This document shows, piece after piece, positions 1 through 5,339 of a stretch of DNA of 5,339 bases. The notes under the pieces were generated by a model that saw nothing but the letters and a program-made list of their open reading frames with translations, did no database searches and had not been told where the DNA came from. Positions within the stretch are counted from its first letter, which is position 1. The number at the start of each line of letters is the position of its first letter. This DNA is from Pseudomonadota bacterium (lineage in GTDB: Bacteria > Pseudomonadota > Gammaproteobacteria > Burkholderiales > Gallionellaceae), in NCBI GenBank assembly GCA_021781695.1, contig JAJXWG010000135.1:1-5339 (forward strand), written 5' to 3'. Both the position numbers and the translations under genes were made by a program.

Positions 1-26
1 CCCTGAAGGCATGAGTGTGGTTTATT

Positions 27-55
27 TTGGCGTAACATTGGCATTCAAGTAAAAT
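27..55 (+). promoter_or_regulatory. Candidate sigma70 promoter of plsY
   Basis: A -35 box TTGGCG (27-32) and a -10 box TAAAAT (50-55) are separated by exactly 17 nt. They match the consensus at 4/6 and 5/6 positions. Transcription would begin near 62 and leave a leader of about 24 nt before the plsY ATG. The 85 bases ahead of plsY show no other coding signal. This is read by eye from sequence only, with no start-site evidence. Confidence 0.45.
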
Positions 56-85
56 TCGTCATTTGCGCATTTTAAGGTATTCCGG

Positions 86-682
86 ATGTTGACTCTTATT
101 TTTGTTGTGGCTGCTTATCTGTTGGGTTCAATTTCCTTTGCGGTCTTGACGAGCCGCGCGTTCGGCATCGCGGACCCGCGCACTTACGGCTCAGGCAATC
201 CGGGTGCGACCAACGTGCTGCGCAGCGGCAAGAAACTGGCTGCCGCATTGACTCTGATAGGCGATGCTGCCAAAGGCTGGGTGGCGGTGATGCTGGCAGT
301 GCACATTGCGTTGAGCGATATTCAGGTCGCATTGATTGCACTGGCCGTATTTCTGGGGCATCTGTTCCCGATCTTCCTTAAATTCAAGGGTGGCAAAGGT
401 GTTGCAACTGCACTGGGCGTGCTGTTGGCACTCAATGCTTGGCTGGGACTGGCTGCCTTGGCAACTTGGCTGATCGTGGCGCTGGTGTTTCGCCTCTCGT
501 CGCTCTCTGCATTGACGGCAGCCGTGGGCGCGCCGATCTATGCCATGATGCTGGGCTTGCCACGCGTATGGGTGGCGGCATCTGTTGTCATGTCGGGGCT
601 TTTGATCTGGCGGCACAAGCGCAATATCCAGAATCTGCTGGCGGGGCGCGAGAGCCGCATCGACAAAAATGTCAGCCAGTAA
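86..682 (+). CDS. plsY: Glycerol-3-phosphate acyltransferase PlsY
   Basis: PlsY is an integral inner-membrane enzyme that transfers an acyl group from acyl-phosphate (made by PlsX) to sn-glycerol-3-phosphate, giving lysophosphatidic acid, the first step of bacterial phospholipid synthesis. The 198-residue product has the usual family length. All three family motifs are visible: GSGNPGATNV (35-44) with GDAAKG following (59-64); FKGGKGVAT (100-108); and the C-terminal HKRNIQNLLAGRES (177-190). Between them are hydrophobic membrane segments at about 2-22, 51-75, 80-98, 110-135 and 139-173. The first ATG is supported by AAGG (74-77) 8 nt upstream and by the normal N-terminus, a hydrophobic stretch reading LLGSISFA. 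Its own promoter probably lies at 27-55. It may be read through into the next gene, since no intrinsic terminator with a T-run follows, although a large palindrome does. Confidence 0.97.
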   Translation: MLTLIFVVAAYLLGSISFAVLTSRAFGIADPRTYGSGNPGATNVLRSGKKLAAALTLIGDAAKGWVAVMLAVHIALSDIQVALIALAVFLGHLFPIFLKFKGGKGVATALGVLLALNAWLGLAALATWLIVALVFRLSSLSALTAAVGAPIYAMMLGLPRVWVAASVVMSGLLIWRHKRNIQNLLAGRESRIDKNVSQ

Positions 683-689
683 CCGGACT

Positions 690-732
690 GTTAAAACTCG
701 AGTATTATGATATGGTAATATTCAGTCTTAAC
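690..732. repeat. Long imperfect palindrome between plsY and the MoxR-type gene
   Basis: Two arms pair around an 8-nt loop (708-715). The inner stem is 700-707 with 716-723: eight pairs, one a G-T that would be G-U in RNA. C699 is then unpaired. The outer stem is 690-698 with 724-732: nine positions with one A-C mismatch. It fills most of the 63-nt gap and ends 4 nt before the GGAG ribosome binding site (737-740). It is A/T-rich and lacks a following T-run, so it is a poor intrinsic terminator. An operator for a dimeric regulator, or an mRNA hairpin affecting translation of the next gene, are the reasonable readings. Weak -10-like hexamers (for example TATGGT at 711-716) fall inside it, but no good -35 partner was found. 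Confidence 0.5.
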
Positions 733-745
733 TTTCGGAGTAATC

Positions 746-1783
746 ATGCGCCCGGCACAACTTCAAGCGGTACTTGATCGGGAATTTCTCAGCGCCCGCG
801 TGGGCCAGCATACGCCAGTCATGCTCTGGGGGCCGCCTGGCGTAGGCAAGTCACAGATCATCGCTCAAGTGGCAGCACGCCATGCAGCACCCATGATAGA
901 CATACGTCTTTCGCAGATGGAGCCATCGGATCTGCGCGGTATTCCTTTTCGTGTTGACAACGGTGTTGAATGGGCAGTGCCTGCGATGCTGCCGGATGCG
1001 AAGCGACACGGTGCGGCCGGGATACTTTTTCTGGATGAAATCACTTCGGCCCCGCCCAGCGTTTCTGCGGCAGCCTATCAGCTGATACTCGACCGACGTC
1101 TGGGCGCTTATGAGGTCCCGCCAGGATGGGCGATATTCGCGGCCGGAAACCGCCAGGGCGACCGAGGCGTGACTTATACCATGCCGGCCCCTCTGGCCAA
1201 CCGCTTTTCCCATTTCGAGGTTGAAGCGAATCTCGACGATTGGGTTGCTTGGGCGTATGAAAACCACATCGACGAACGTCTGATCGGTTTCCTGCGCTTC
1301 CGTCCTGAACGCCTTTTTGATTTCGATCCTGCGCACAATCCTGTTGCTTTCCCTAGCCCGCGTTCATGGGAATTCGCGCATCGCGCTTTGCAGAAATTCG
1401 GAGGCACTCCCTTGCTGCTGGCAACCCTGCAGGCATGCGTGGGTCCTGCGGCGGGACTTGAGCTCAATGCGTTCGTTGAGAACATGGATCGCATGCCCGA
1501 TCTGGATGCAATATTGCGGGGAGAGGAGGTTCCTGTGCCGCGTGAAGTCGATCTGCAGTATGCGGTGGCCTCGGCCCTGGTCGGCCGTGCAGCGCGGGCC
1601 AAGAGTGGCAAAGATACGCGTGAAATATACGGGCATATTCTGGATTATGCCGGCCGCTTTCCGCTGCGTGAAATGGGTGTGATGCTGGTCTCGGACATGC
1701 ATCGCGCGATCGGCCAGCAGTTGTTTTCTGTGCCGCAGTTTTCCACATGGGCGAATGCGGTAGCCGATGTGATGCTTTATTAG
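746..1783 (+). CDS. MoxR-family AAA+ ATPase
   Basis: This is a 345-residue soluble AAA+ ATPase of the MoxR type, expected to form a ring that uses ATP to remodel a target protein with a VWA-domain partner. Motifs in order are Walker A GPPGVGKS (29-36), the MoxR-like segment EPSDLRGIP (59-67), Walker B ILFLDE (93-98), sensor 1 in AAGNR (Asn135), a probable arginine finger in PLANRF (Arg153), and a sensor 2 region PSPRSWE (203-209, Arg206). All catalytic residues look intact. Residues 210-345 are the helical lid and a C-terminal extension that I do not recognise. The ATG is supported by GGAG (737-740) 5 nt upstream. The VWA gene follows after 9 nt, the usual MoxR-VWA pairing seen in CbbQ/CbbO, NorQ/NorD, CobS/CobT and RavA/ViaA. 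Which sub-group it belongs to cannot be settled from sequence alone, so no symbol is given. Confidence 0.9.
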   Translation: MRPAQLQAVLDREFLSARVGQHTPVMLWGPPGVGKSQIIAQVAARHAAPMIDIRLSQMEPSDLRGIPFRVDNGVEWAVPAMLPDAKRHGAAGILFLDEITSAPPSVSAAAYQLILDRRLGAYEVPPGWAIFAAGNRQGDRGVTYTMPAPLANRFSHFEVEANLDDWVAWAYENHIDERLIGFLRFRPERLFDFDPAHNPVAFPSPRSWEFAHRALQKFGGTPLLLATLQACVGPAAGLELNAFVENMDRMPDLDAILRGEEVPVPREVDLQYAVASALVGRAARAKSGKDTREIYGHILDYAGRFPLREMGVMLVSDMHRAIGQQLFSVPQFSTWANAVADVMLY

Positions 1784-1792
1784 CGACAGAGG

Positions 1793-2971
1793 ATGGACAA
1801 GGCCGAGACAGAAAACAAACTTGCAGCTGCCAGAACCCGGCTGATTCTGGACAAGCCTTTTCTGGGCGCGCTGGCATTGCGACTGCCGATGATTGCCGCT
1901 GATCCGAAATGGTGTCAGACGGCCTATACCGATGCGCGCAACCTTTACTACAATCCTGCCTACATCGATGCGCTGAGCATCGAACAGACCCAGTTCGCGC
2001 TTGCCAATCAGGCGCTGCACTGCGCGCTGCTGCATTTCGCCCGCCGCCAGAATCGCAACCGTTTCCGCTGGGACATCGCCTGCGACCACGCGGTCAATCC
2101 ACTGCTGGTCAAGGATGGGCTTGTTCCTCCTCCGGGCACGCTCGTGCTGGATTGTTTTGAAGGCATGACGGCTGAGGAAATCTATCCTTGCATCGAGGAA
2201 AATAACAGCGACGAGCCAGAAGAAGAGCCTCAACATGAGGGCGATGGCAGCGGCGAACCAAAAGATGAAGCAGGCGGGCAGGGCGATGAAAAAGACGATG
2301 ACGCAAAGGGTGCGTCGCGGCCGCGGCCTTTGACTCAAGCCGAAGAGGAGTCGCTTGCCGAGCAATGGCAGCAGCGTCTGGCCGGAGCAGCCCAGCAAGC
2401 GCAGCAGGCTGGCAAGCTGGGCGGGCTTCTTGGCCGCATGGTCGGTGAGCTGATGCAGCCCAGGTTGCCATGGCGTCTGCTGCTCGCCCGTTATATGACG
2501 CAGTATGCGCGCGATGATTACAGCTATATGCGCCCTTCAAGGCGCGAGGGAGAGATGATATTGCCCTCGTTGAGAAGTGCGGAGGCTGAAATCATGGTGG
2601 TGCTGGATACCAGCGGGTCGATCTCTGAACAGGAAATAGTCGAGTTCATGAGCGAGATCAATGCGATCAAGGGGCAGTTGCGCGCGCGCATTGTTTTGCA
2701 TGCATGCGACACGGAGCTTGCAAAAGATGGACCTTGGTTGTTTGAGCCGTGGGAGGAGTTCAGCCTGCCTAGGGAAATATACGGCGGGGGGGGTACCGAC
2801 TTCAGGCCGGCGTTTGAATGGGTTGCACGGCAGAATCGCGCGCCTGACCTCTTGCTTTATTTCACCGATGCACAAGGCGAGTTTCCTGTGTGCGAACCGG
2901 TTTTTCCTGTGCTCTGGCTGGTCAAGGGAAAGTCTTTGGTGCCCTGGGGTCAGCGCATACAATTGAATTAG
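1793..2971 (+). CDS. DUF2201-type protein: metallopeptidase-like N-terminus plus C-terminal VWA domain
   Basis: The 392-residue product is the likely partner of the MoxR-type ATPase. Residues 8-135 match my memory of the DUF2201 N-terminal 'putative metallopeptidase' domain: AARTRLILDKPFLGAL, then LHCALLHFARR, WDIACDHAVNPLL and FEGMTAEEIY. At 72-76, where relatives read HExxH, this protein has NQALH, so the first His and the Glu are missing and peptidase activity is unlikely. Residues 136-176 are a low-complexity acidic Gly/Glu/Asp linker, as in CobT-like proteins, and 181-210 is a Gln/Ala-rich helix, perhaps coiled coil. Residues 265-392 form a VWA domain with a complete-looking MIDAS metal site: DTSGS (272-276), GGTD (333-336) and FTDAQG (357-362). 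The start follows an in-frame TAG by 9 nt. Its purine-rich AGAGG directly abuts the ATG, which is too close for a normal ribosome binding site, so coupling to the upstream gene is likely. Confidence 0.88.
   Translation: MDKAETENKLAAARTRLILDKPFLGALALRLPMIAADPKWCQTAYTDARNLYYNPAYIDALSIEQTQFALANQALHCALLHFARRQNRNRFRWDIACDHAVNPLLVKDGLVPPPGTLVLDCFEGMTAEEIYPCIEENNSDEPEEEPQHEGDGSGEPKDEAGGQGDEKDDDAKGASRPRPLTQAEEESLAEQWQQRLAGAAQQAQQAGKLGGLLGRMVGELMQPRLPWRLLLARYMTQYARDDYSYMRPSRREGEMILPSLRSAEAEIMVVLDTSGSISEQEIVEFMSEINAIKGQLRARIVLHACDTELAKDGPWLFEPWEEFSLPREIYGGGGTDFRPAFEWVARQNRAPDLLLYFTDAQGEFPVCEPVFPVLWLVKGKSLVPWGQRIQLN
2786..2793 (+). repeat. Run of eight G inside the VWA domain
   Basis: Eight consecutive G bases encode part of the glycine run just before the MIDAS threonine (Thr335) of the VWA protein. 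The reading frame is intact through the run and the following motif FTDAQG is in frame, so the count given is consistent with a full-length protein. A gain or loss of one G would destroy the last third of the VWA domain. Confidence 0.9.
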
Positions 2972-2978
2972 GATCAAC

Positions 2979-4130
2979 ATGTCAGAACTTGCGCCAGAAG
3001 ATGAATTGCGCCTCAATGTGATGATGGCGGGGGATATCCAGGCGGTGCGCATCGATGAGGCTGCGATGATCGTTTACGGTTTGTCTGCAAGGGGCGAGGC
3101 CGCGATCAAGTTGCATCCTACAGGGCGCCCAGAACAGTATCTGCGCCGTGTGCGAGAAATGCTGGCTGGCAGTGCCACCGGTTCGCCGGGCGGTTATCCT
3201 GTCTATCTGCACGGCTGGACGCGCATGGGGCAGGCACGCAACAAGGGTCTGGATTGCCTGTTGTTGTTGGGCGAGGCCGAGGCGGTGGTATCTGTGGCCT
3301 ATTCCAACGGTCTGACCGATGAGCTGGCGCGGCGCGCATGGTGGGCGATGCCGGTCGCGGACAATGCGCGCCGCATGCTGGAGCGCGAGTGTGTGGTTCA
3401 GGGGGCGATGGGCAAGATACTGGCCGGATATCTTGTCGAACACCTGCCTTTTGAAAACAGTCCGCATACCATCATCGACACGGTAAGGCTGGTGTTGCAG
3501 CCCGGACTTGTCACTGACGAAGTGCGCCAGAAATTGTGGAACAGGGGTGCTGTCGATAATGCCTATCATGTCGGATTCCTGGAGCGCATGCCGGATGACT
3601 TGCCTGTAGAAATTCTGCCGCGTGGCGACTGGTTGGCATTGCGGGAAAAGCTCGCTCCGATGGTGGTTCATCCTGTTGCGATGCAGCTTGAGCGGGTTCT
3701 ATCTGCAAAAGGCCAGGCATTTCTTCAAACTGCCGAAGCATTGTTGCGCTATCCTGCTGACAGGGATGTGGTGTATGCGCTGCTCAATGCGCTCGCAGCC
3801 TATTTTTCATTCATATTGCCACCTTGCAACAACGATACTCCGGAGGCGATACTTGAAAATGCAGACGCACTTTGTCGGGATGCATCAACGATTGCGGGGC
3901 AGTTCCTGCAGGCATTTCCTGAATATGCGCCAGAGGTGAATGCGATGTTGATTTTGTCCGGCATGAACAGCCGCGTTGCCGCCCCGATTCTGTCTCATAG
4001 TACGGCTGGAGGCACGCTGATGCGTCAGAGGCTGGAGCCTATCACGACACCCATCCTGCAGCAGATTGCGGTGCTGAGAGGGCAGCAGTTCAATGCCACA
4101 GCGCCGCGCAGACGTCAGCAGCGCGCATAG
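2979..4130 (+). CDS. Soluble protein of unknown function, possibly DsrS-like
   Basis: This 383-residue protein has no signal peptide and no membrane segment, so it is probably cytoplasmic and mostly helical. I see no enzyme motif. Notable stretches are the N-terminal LRLNVMMAGDIQAVRIDE (10-27), HPTGRPEQYLRRVREML (46-62), GSPGGYPVYLHGWTRMGQ (68-85), GLTDELARRAWWAMP (111-125) and a basic C-terminus (RRRQQRA). From memory these resemble proteins annotated 'sulfur reduction protein DsrS', an accessory protein of the Dsr sulfur-oxidation pathway first named in Allochromatium vinosum, which is also a soluble protein of about 40 kDa. I could not check this. AGGA (2970-2973) lies 5 nt before the ATG and overlaps the VWA stop codon, with a gap of only 7 nt, so it is probably co-translated with the MoxR/VWA pair and may be their partner or client. 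Its last 16 nt overlap the end of tsaD on the other strand. Confidence 0.85.
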   Translation: MSELAPEDELRLNVMMAGDIQAVRIDEAAMIVYGLSARGEAAIKLHPTGRPEQYLRRVREMLAGSATGSPGGYPVYLHGWTRMGQARNKGLDCLLLLGEAEAVVSVAYSNGLTDELARRAWWAMPVADNARRMLERECVVQGAMGKILAGYLVEHLPFENSPHTIIDTVRLVLQPGLVTDEVRQKLWNRGAVDNAYHVGFLERMPDDLPVEILPRGDWLALREKLAPMVVHPVAMQLERVLSAKGQAFLQTAEALLRYPADRDVVYALLNALAAYFSFILPPCNNDTPEAILENADALCRDASTIAGQFLQAFPEYAPEVNAMLILSGMNSRVAAPILSHSTAGGTLMRQRLEPITTPILQQIAVLRGQQFNATAPRRRQQRA

Positions 4131-5143
4131 TGGTGCGTGATGTCCTGCAAATTCCAGCGCGGCTTGACGTCAAAGCGGTAGTCCTTTAAAGCTTCCCGTT
4201 CTGCCAGGCGCAGTGCGCCTGCAAAGGCGATCATTGCACCGTTGTCTGTGCAGAATTCAAGCTCGGGGTAGAACACGCGGCCTCCGCGTTTTTCGATGTC
4301 GCGGGTGAGCCTCTCGCGCAACAGTCGGTTGGCGCCGACACCGCCTGCTACCACCAGCTGAGAGAGACCGGTCCTGGCTAGTGCGGCGCGAGCCTTGTGT
4401 GCCAGCACGTCGATGATTGCTTCCTGGGTTGCGTACGCAATATCTGCACGTGTCTGCTCATCGAGAGCATTTTGCCGGACCAGCGTCAGAACCGCTGTCT
4501 TCAGTCCGCTGAAGCTGAAATCAAGATTGTCGCTGTGCAGCATGGGGCGCGGCAGTTTATAGAGTCCTGGTCGCCCCGCTTCGGCAAGCTTCGCAAGGGC
4601 AGGCCCCCCGGGATAGCCGAGGCCCAAGAGTTTTGCGCTTTTGTCGAATGCCTCCCCTGCGGCATCGTCAACCGTTTCGCCCAGCAACTCATATTGTCCC
4701 ACACCATCCACGCGCATCAGCTGCGTGTGCCCTCCGGAGACCAGCAAGGCGACAAATGGAAATTCAGGTGCGGGATCGGACAGCAAGGGAGATAGCAGGT
4801 GACCTTCAAGATGATGTATGCCTATCGTCGGTATGTCCAGCGCAAAGCCCAGCGAGCTGGCGACGCTTGCGCCGACCAGCAGCGCGCCGCCAAGACCGGG
4901 TCCCTGGGTATAGGCAATGGCATCTATCTGGTCGAGCGCGACATTGGCTTGCTTCATCACCTGGCGTATCAACGGCACCACGCGCCGCACATGATCGCGT
5001 GAGGCAAGCTCGGGCACGACGCCGCCGTATTCGCTGTGCATTGCAACCTGCGTGTGCAGCGCGTGCGCAAGCAGGCCGCGTCCCGTCTGGTAAAGTGCTA
5101 TGCCTGTTTCGTCGCAGGAAGATTCGATGCCGAGTGTGATCAA
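4115..5143 (-). CDS. tsaD: tRNA N6-adenosine threonylcarbamoyltransferase TsaD
   Basis: TsaD (formerly Gcp/YgjD) works with TsaB and TsaE to transfer threonylcarbamoyl from the TsaC product to A37 of ANN-decoding tRNAs. The 342-residue product has normal length. Visible motifs are GIESSCDETG (5-14), the metal ligands His111 and His115 in HHLEGH, SGGHTQL (136-142), the DDAAGEAFDKSAKLLGLGYPGG region (159-180), FSGLKTAV (211-218), AGGVGANRLLRERL (266-279) and TDNGAMIA with metal ligand Asp300. The open frame extends to an ATG at 5209. I prefer TTG at 5143 because it gives the standard family N-terminus (M-ITLGIESSCDETG) and has AAAGG six bases upstream, while the longer form adds 22 non-conserved residues and has no ribosome binding site. 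It converges on the DsrS-like gene, with a 16-nt overlap of the 3' ends, and diverges from the rRNA-type promoter. Confidence 0.97.
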   Translation of the reverse strand: MITLGIESSCDETGIALYQTGRGLLAHALHTQVAMHSEYGGVVPELASRDHVRRVVPLIRQVMKQANVALDQIDAIAYTQGPGLGGALLVGASVASSLGFALDIPTIGIHHLEGHLLSPLLSDPAPEFPFVALLVSGGHTQLMRVDGVGQYELLGETVDDAAGEAFDKSAKLLGLGYPGGPALAKLAEAGRPGLYKLPRPMLHSDNLDFSFSGLKTAVLTLVRQNALDEQTRADIAYATQEAIIDVLAHKARAALARTGLSQLVVAGGVGANRLLRERLTRDIEKRGGRVFYPELEFCTDNGAMIAFAGALRLAEREALKDYRFDVKPRWNLQDITHHYARC

Positions 5144-5149
5144 CGATAG

Positions 5150-5154
5150 CCTTT
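5150..5154 (-). promoter_or_regulatory. Ribosome binding site that fixes the TTG start of tsaD
   Basis: On the - strand these bases read AAAGG and lie 6 nt upstream of the TTG at 5143-5141. No comparable purine-rich element precedes the upstream in-frame ATG at 5209. Confidence 0.7.
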
Positions 5155-5167
5155 CATAAGAGGTTGC

Positions 5168-5194
5168 ATTGTAATTAAAAACACAACTTGTCAG
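5168..5194 (-). promoter_or_regulatory. Candidate promoter of tsaD
   Basis: Read on the - strand, CTGACA (5194-5189, 5/6 of -35) is followed after 15 nt by TACAAT (5173-5168, 5/6 of -10). The spacer is shorter than the ideal 17, so the pairing is tentative. It would start transcription near 5161 and leave a leader of about 18 nt ahead of the TTG. It sits back to back with the rRNA-type promoter, about 40 bp apart, so the two may influence each other. Confidence 0.35.
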
Positions 5195-5207
5195 TATGTC
5201 GGACAGC

Positions 5208-5261
5208 AATTTAAAAAATATTATCGAAATAGGTTGACGTAGGAAATTGAATCACTATAAT
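5208..5261 (+). promoter_or_regulatory. Strong rRNA-type sigma70 promoter with UP-like element
   Basis: The -35 box TTGACG (5234-5239, 5/6) and a perfect -10 box TATAAT (5256-5261) are separated by 16 nt, the spacing common in rRNA P1 promoters. An A/T-rich tract (5208-5230) occupies the position of an UP element, which binds the alpha subunit C-terminal domain. A GC-rich discriminator, GCGCACC, follows the -10 box, typical of promoters under growth-rate and ppGpp control. The start point should fall around 5266-5269. The downstream boxA-type leader supports an rRNA operon as the target. Confidence 0.85.
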
Positions 5262-5271
5262 GCGCACCTCT

Positions 5272-5286
5272 TCGCTGGTGCAGCGA
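5272..5286 (+). ncRNA. boxB-like hairpin of rRNA leader
   Basis: TCGCTG (5272-5277) and CAGCGA (5281-5286) form a perfect 6-bp stem with a GTG loop, two bases ahead of boxA. In E. coli rRNA leaders a boxB hairpin lies just before boxA in the same order. An alternative pairing, GCACC (5264-5268) with GGTGC (5277-5281), overlaps it. Confidence 0.55.
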
Positions 5287-5287
5287 C

Positions 5288-5297
5288 TGTTCTTTAA
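5288..5297 (+). promoter_or_regulatory. boxA antitermination element
   Basis: TGTTCTTTAA differs at one position from the E. coli rRNA boxA core TGCTCTTTAA. In RNA, boxA is bound by NusB with S10 (NusE) to build the rRNA antitermination complex, which protects untranslated rRNA transcripts from Rho. Its location just after a strong promoter and a hairpin is as expected. Confidence 0.8.
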
Positions 5298-5339
5298 AAA
5301 GTAGATTAAACAATCGACGAGTGTAGGTGCTTGGATTTC

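Larger units (their letters stand above)
5268..5339 (+). ncRNA. Start of an rRNA operon leader (upstream of 16S), cut by window end
   Basis: The transcript from the rRNA-type promoter carries a hairpin, boxA, an A/T-rich spacer and then a GTGTAGGTG stretch (5321-5329). That stretch resembles the boxC region and the 'AGTGTGGG.GCTTG' leader block that I recall preceding 16S rRNA in betaproteobacteria. No open frame or mature 16S sequence is reached before the window ends. An rpsU operon is the main alternative, because rpsU often diverges from tsaD in proteobacteria, but rpsU leaders do not normally carry this block. Confidence 0.75.

Noticed and set aside
1..85. Tail of an upstream gene
   Set aside because: A TGA occurs at 4-6, but too little sequence precedes it to claim a coding end.
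690..732. Intrinsic terminator for plsY
   Set aside because: The stem is A/T-rich with a large loop and is followed by TTTCGGAG, not a T-run.
439..777. A 112-codon + strand frame overlapping the end of plsY
   Set aside because: It lies mostly inside plsY in another frame, spans the palindrome and encodes no recognisable protein.
1364..2398. A 344-codon open frame on the - strand under the MoxR-type and VWA genes
   Set aside because: It is antisense to two genes with clear motifs, its translation has no recognisable domain, and it is a by-product of GC-biased codon use.
4397..5139. Several + strand frames of 67-168 codons opposite tsaD
   Set aside because: They are complements of a strongly conserved gene and have arginine/alanine-rich translations with no motifs.
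5144..5209. N-terminal extension of TsaD to an upstream ATG
   Set aside because: The extra 22 residues are not part of the TsaD family, lack a ribosome binding site and would cover the probable tsaD promoter.
1..5339. CRISPR array, tRNA gene, insertion sequence or phage attachment site
   Set aside because: No spaced direct repeats, cloverleaf, transposase or terminal inverted repeats were seen on either strand.

Overview
The window looks like a chromosomal segment of a betaproteobacterium. Moderate-to-high GC, the style of the PlsY and TsaD proteins, and an rRNA-type leader at the right end all fit this. Nitrosomonadales/Gallionellaceae-like iron or sulfur oxidisers are my best guess, but this is inference from remembered relatives and not a database result. 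Nearly every base belongs to five genes, with regulatory DNA at both ends and one structured 63-nt gap.

Left part (1-682): a plausible sigma70 promoter (27-55) precedes plsY, which encodes the membrane glycerol-3-phosphate acyltransferase of phospholipid synthesis.

Middle (683-4130): after a 63-nt gap that is mostly one long imperfect palindrome come three tightly packed + strand genes with gaps of 9 and 7 nt. They encode a MoxR-type AAA+ ATPase, a DUF2201-type protein with a metallopeptidase-like N-terminus and a C-terminal VWA domain, and a 383-residue soluble protein that resembles, from memory, the sulfur-oxidation accessory protein DsrS. MoxR/VWA pairs such as CbbQ/CbbO, NorQ/NorD, CobS/CobT and RavA/ViaA are remodelling or metal-insertion machines, so this cassette is probably an ATP-driven maturation system. 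Its target is unknown. The VWA partner has Asn-Gln where its family normally has the His-Glu of HExxH, so it is probably a catalytically dead scaffold or adaptor.

Right part (4115-5339): tsaD, for tRNA t6A37 modification, lies on the - strand. It converges on the third cassette gene with a 16-nt overlap of their 3' ends. Its best start is a TTG at 5143 with a well-placed ribosome binding site. Diverging from tsaD is a strong rRNA-type promoter (UP-like A/T tract, TTGACG-16 nt-TATAAT, GC-rich discriminator), followed by a boxB-like hairpin, a boxA and a boxC-like element. This is the start of an rRNA operon leader, cut by the window end before the mature 16S gene.

The least explained content is the three-gene MoxR-VWA-DsrS-like cassette between two housekeeping genes.
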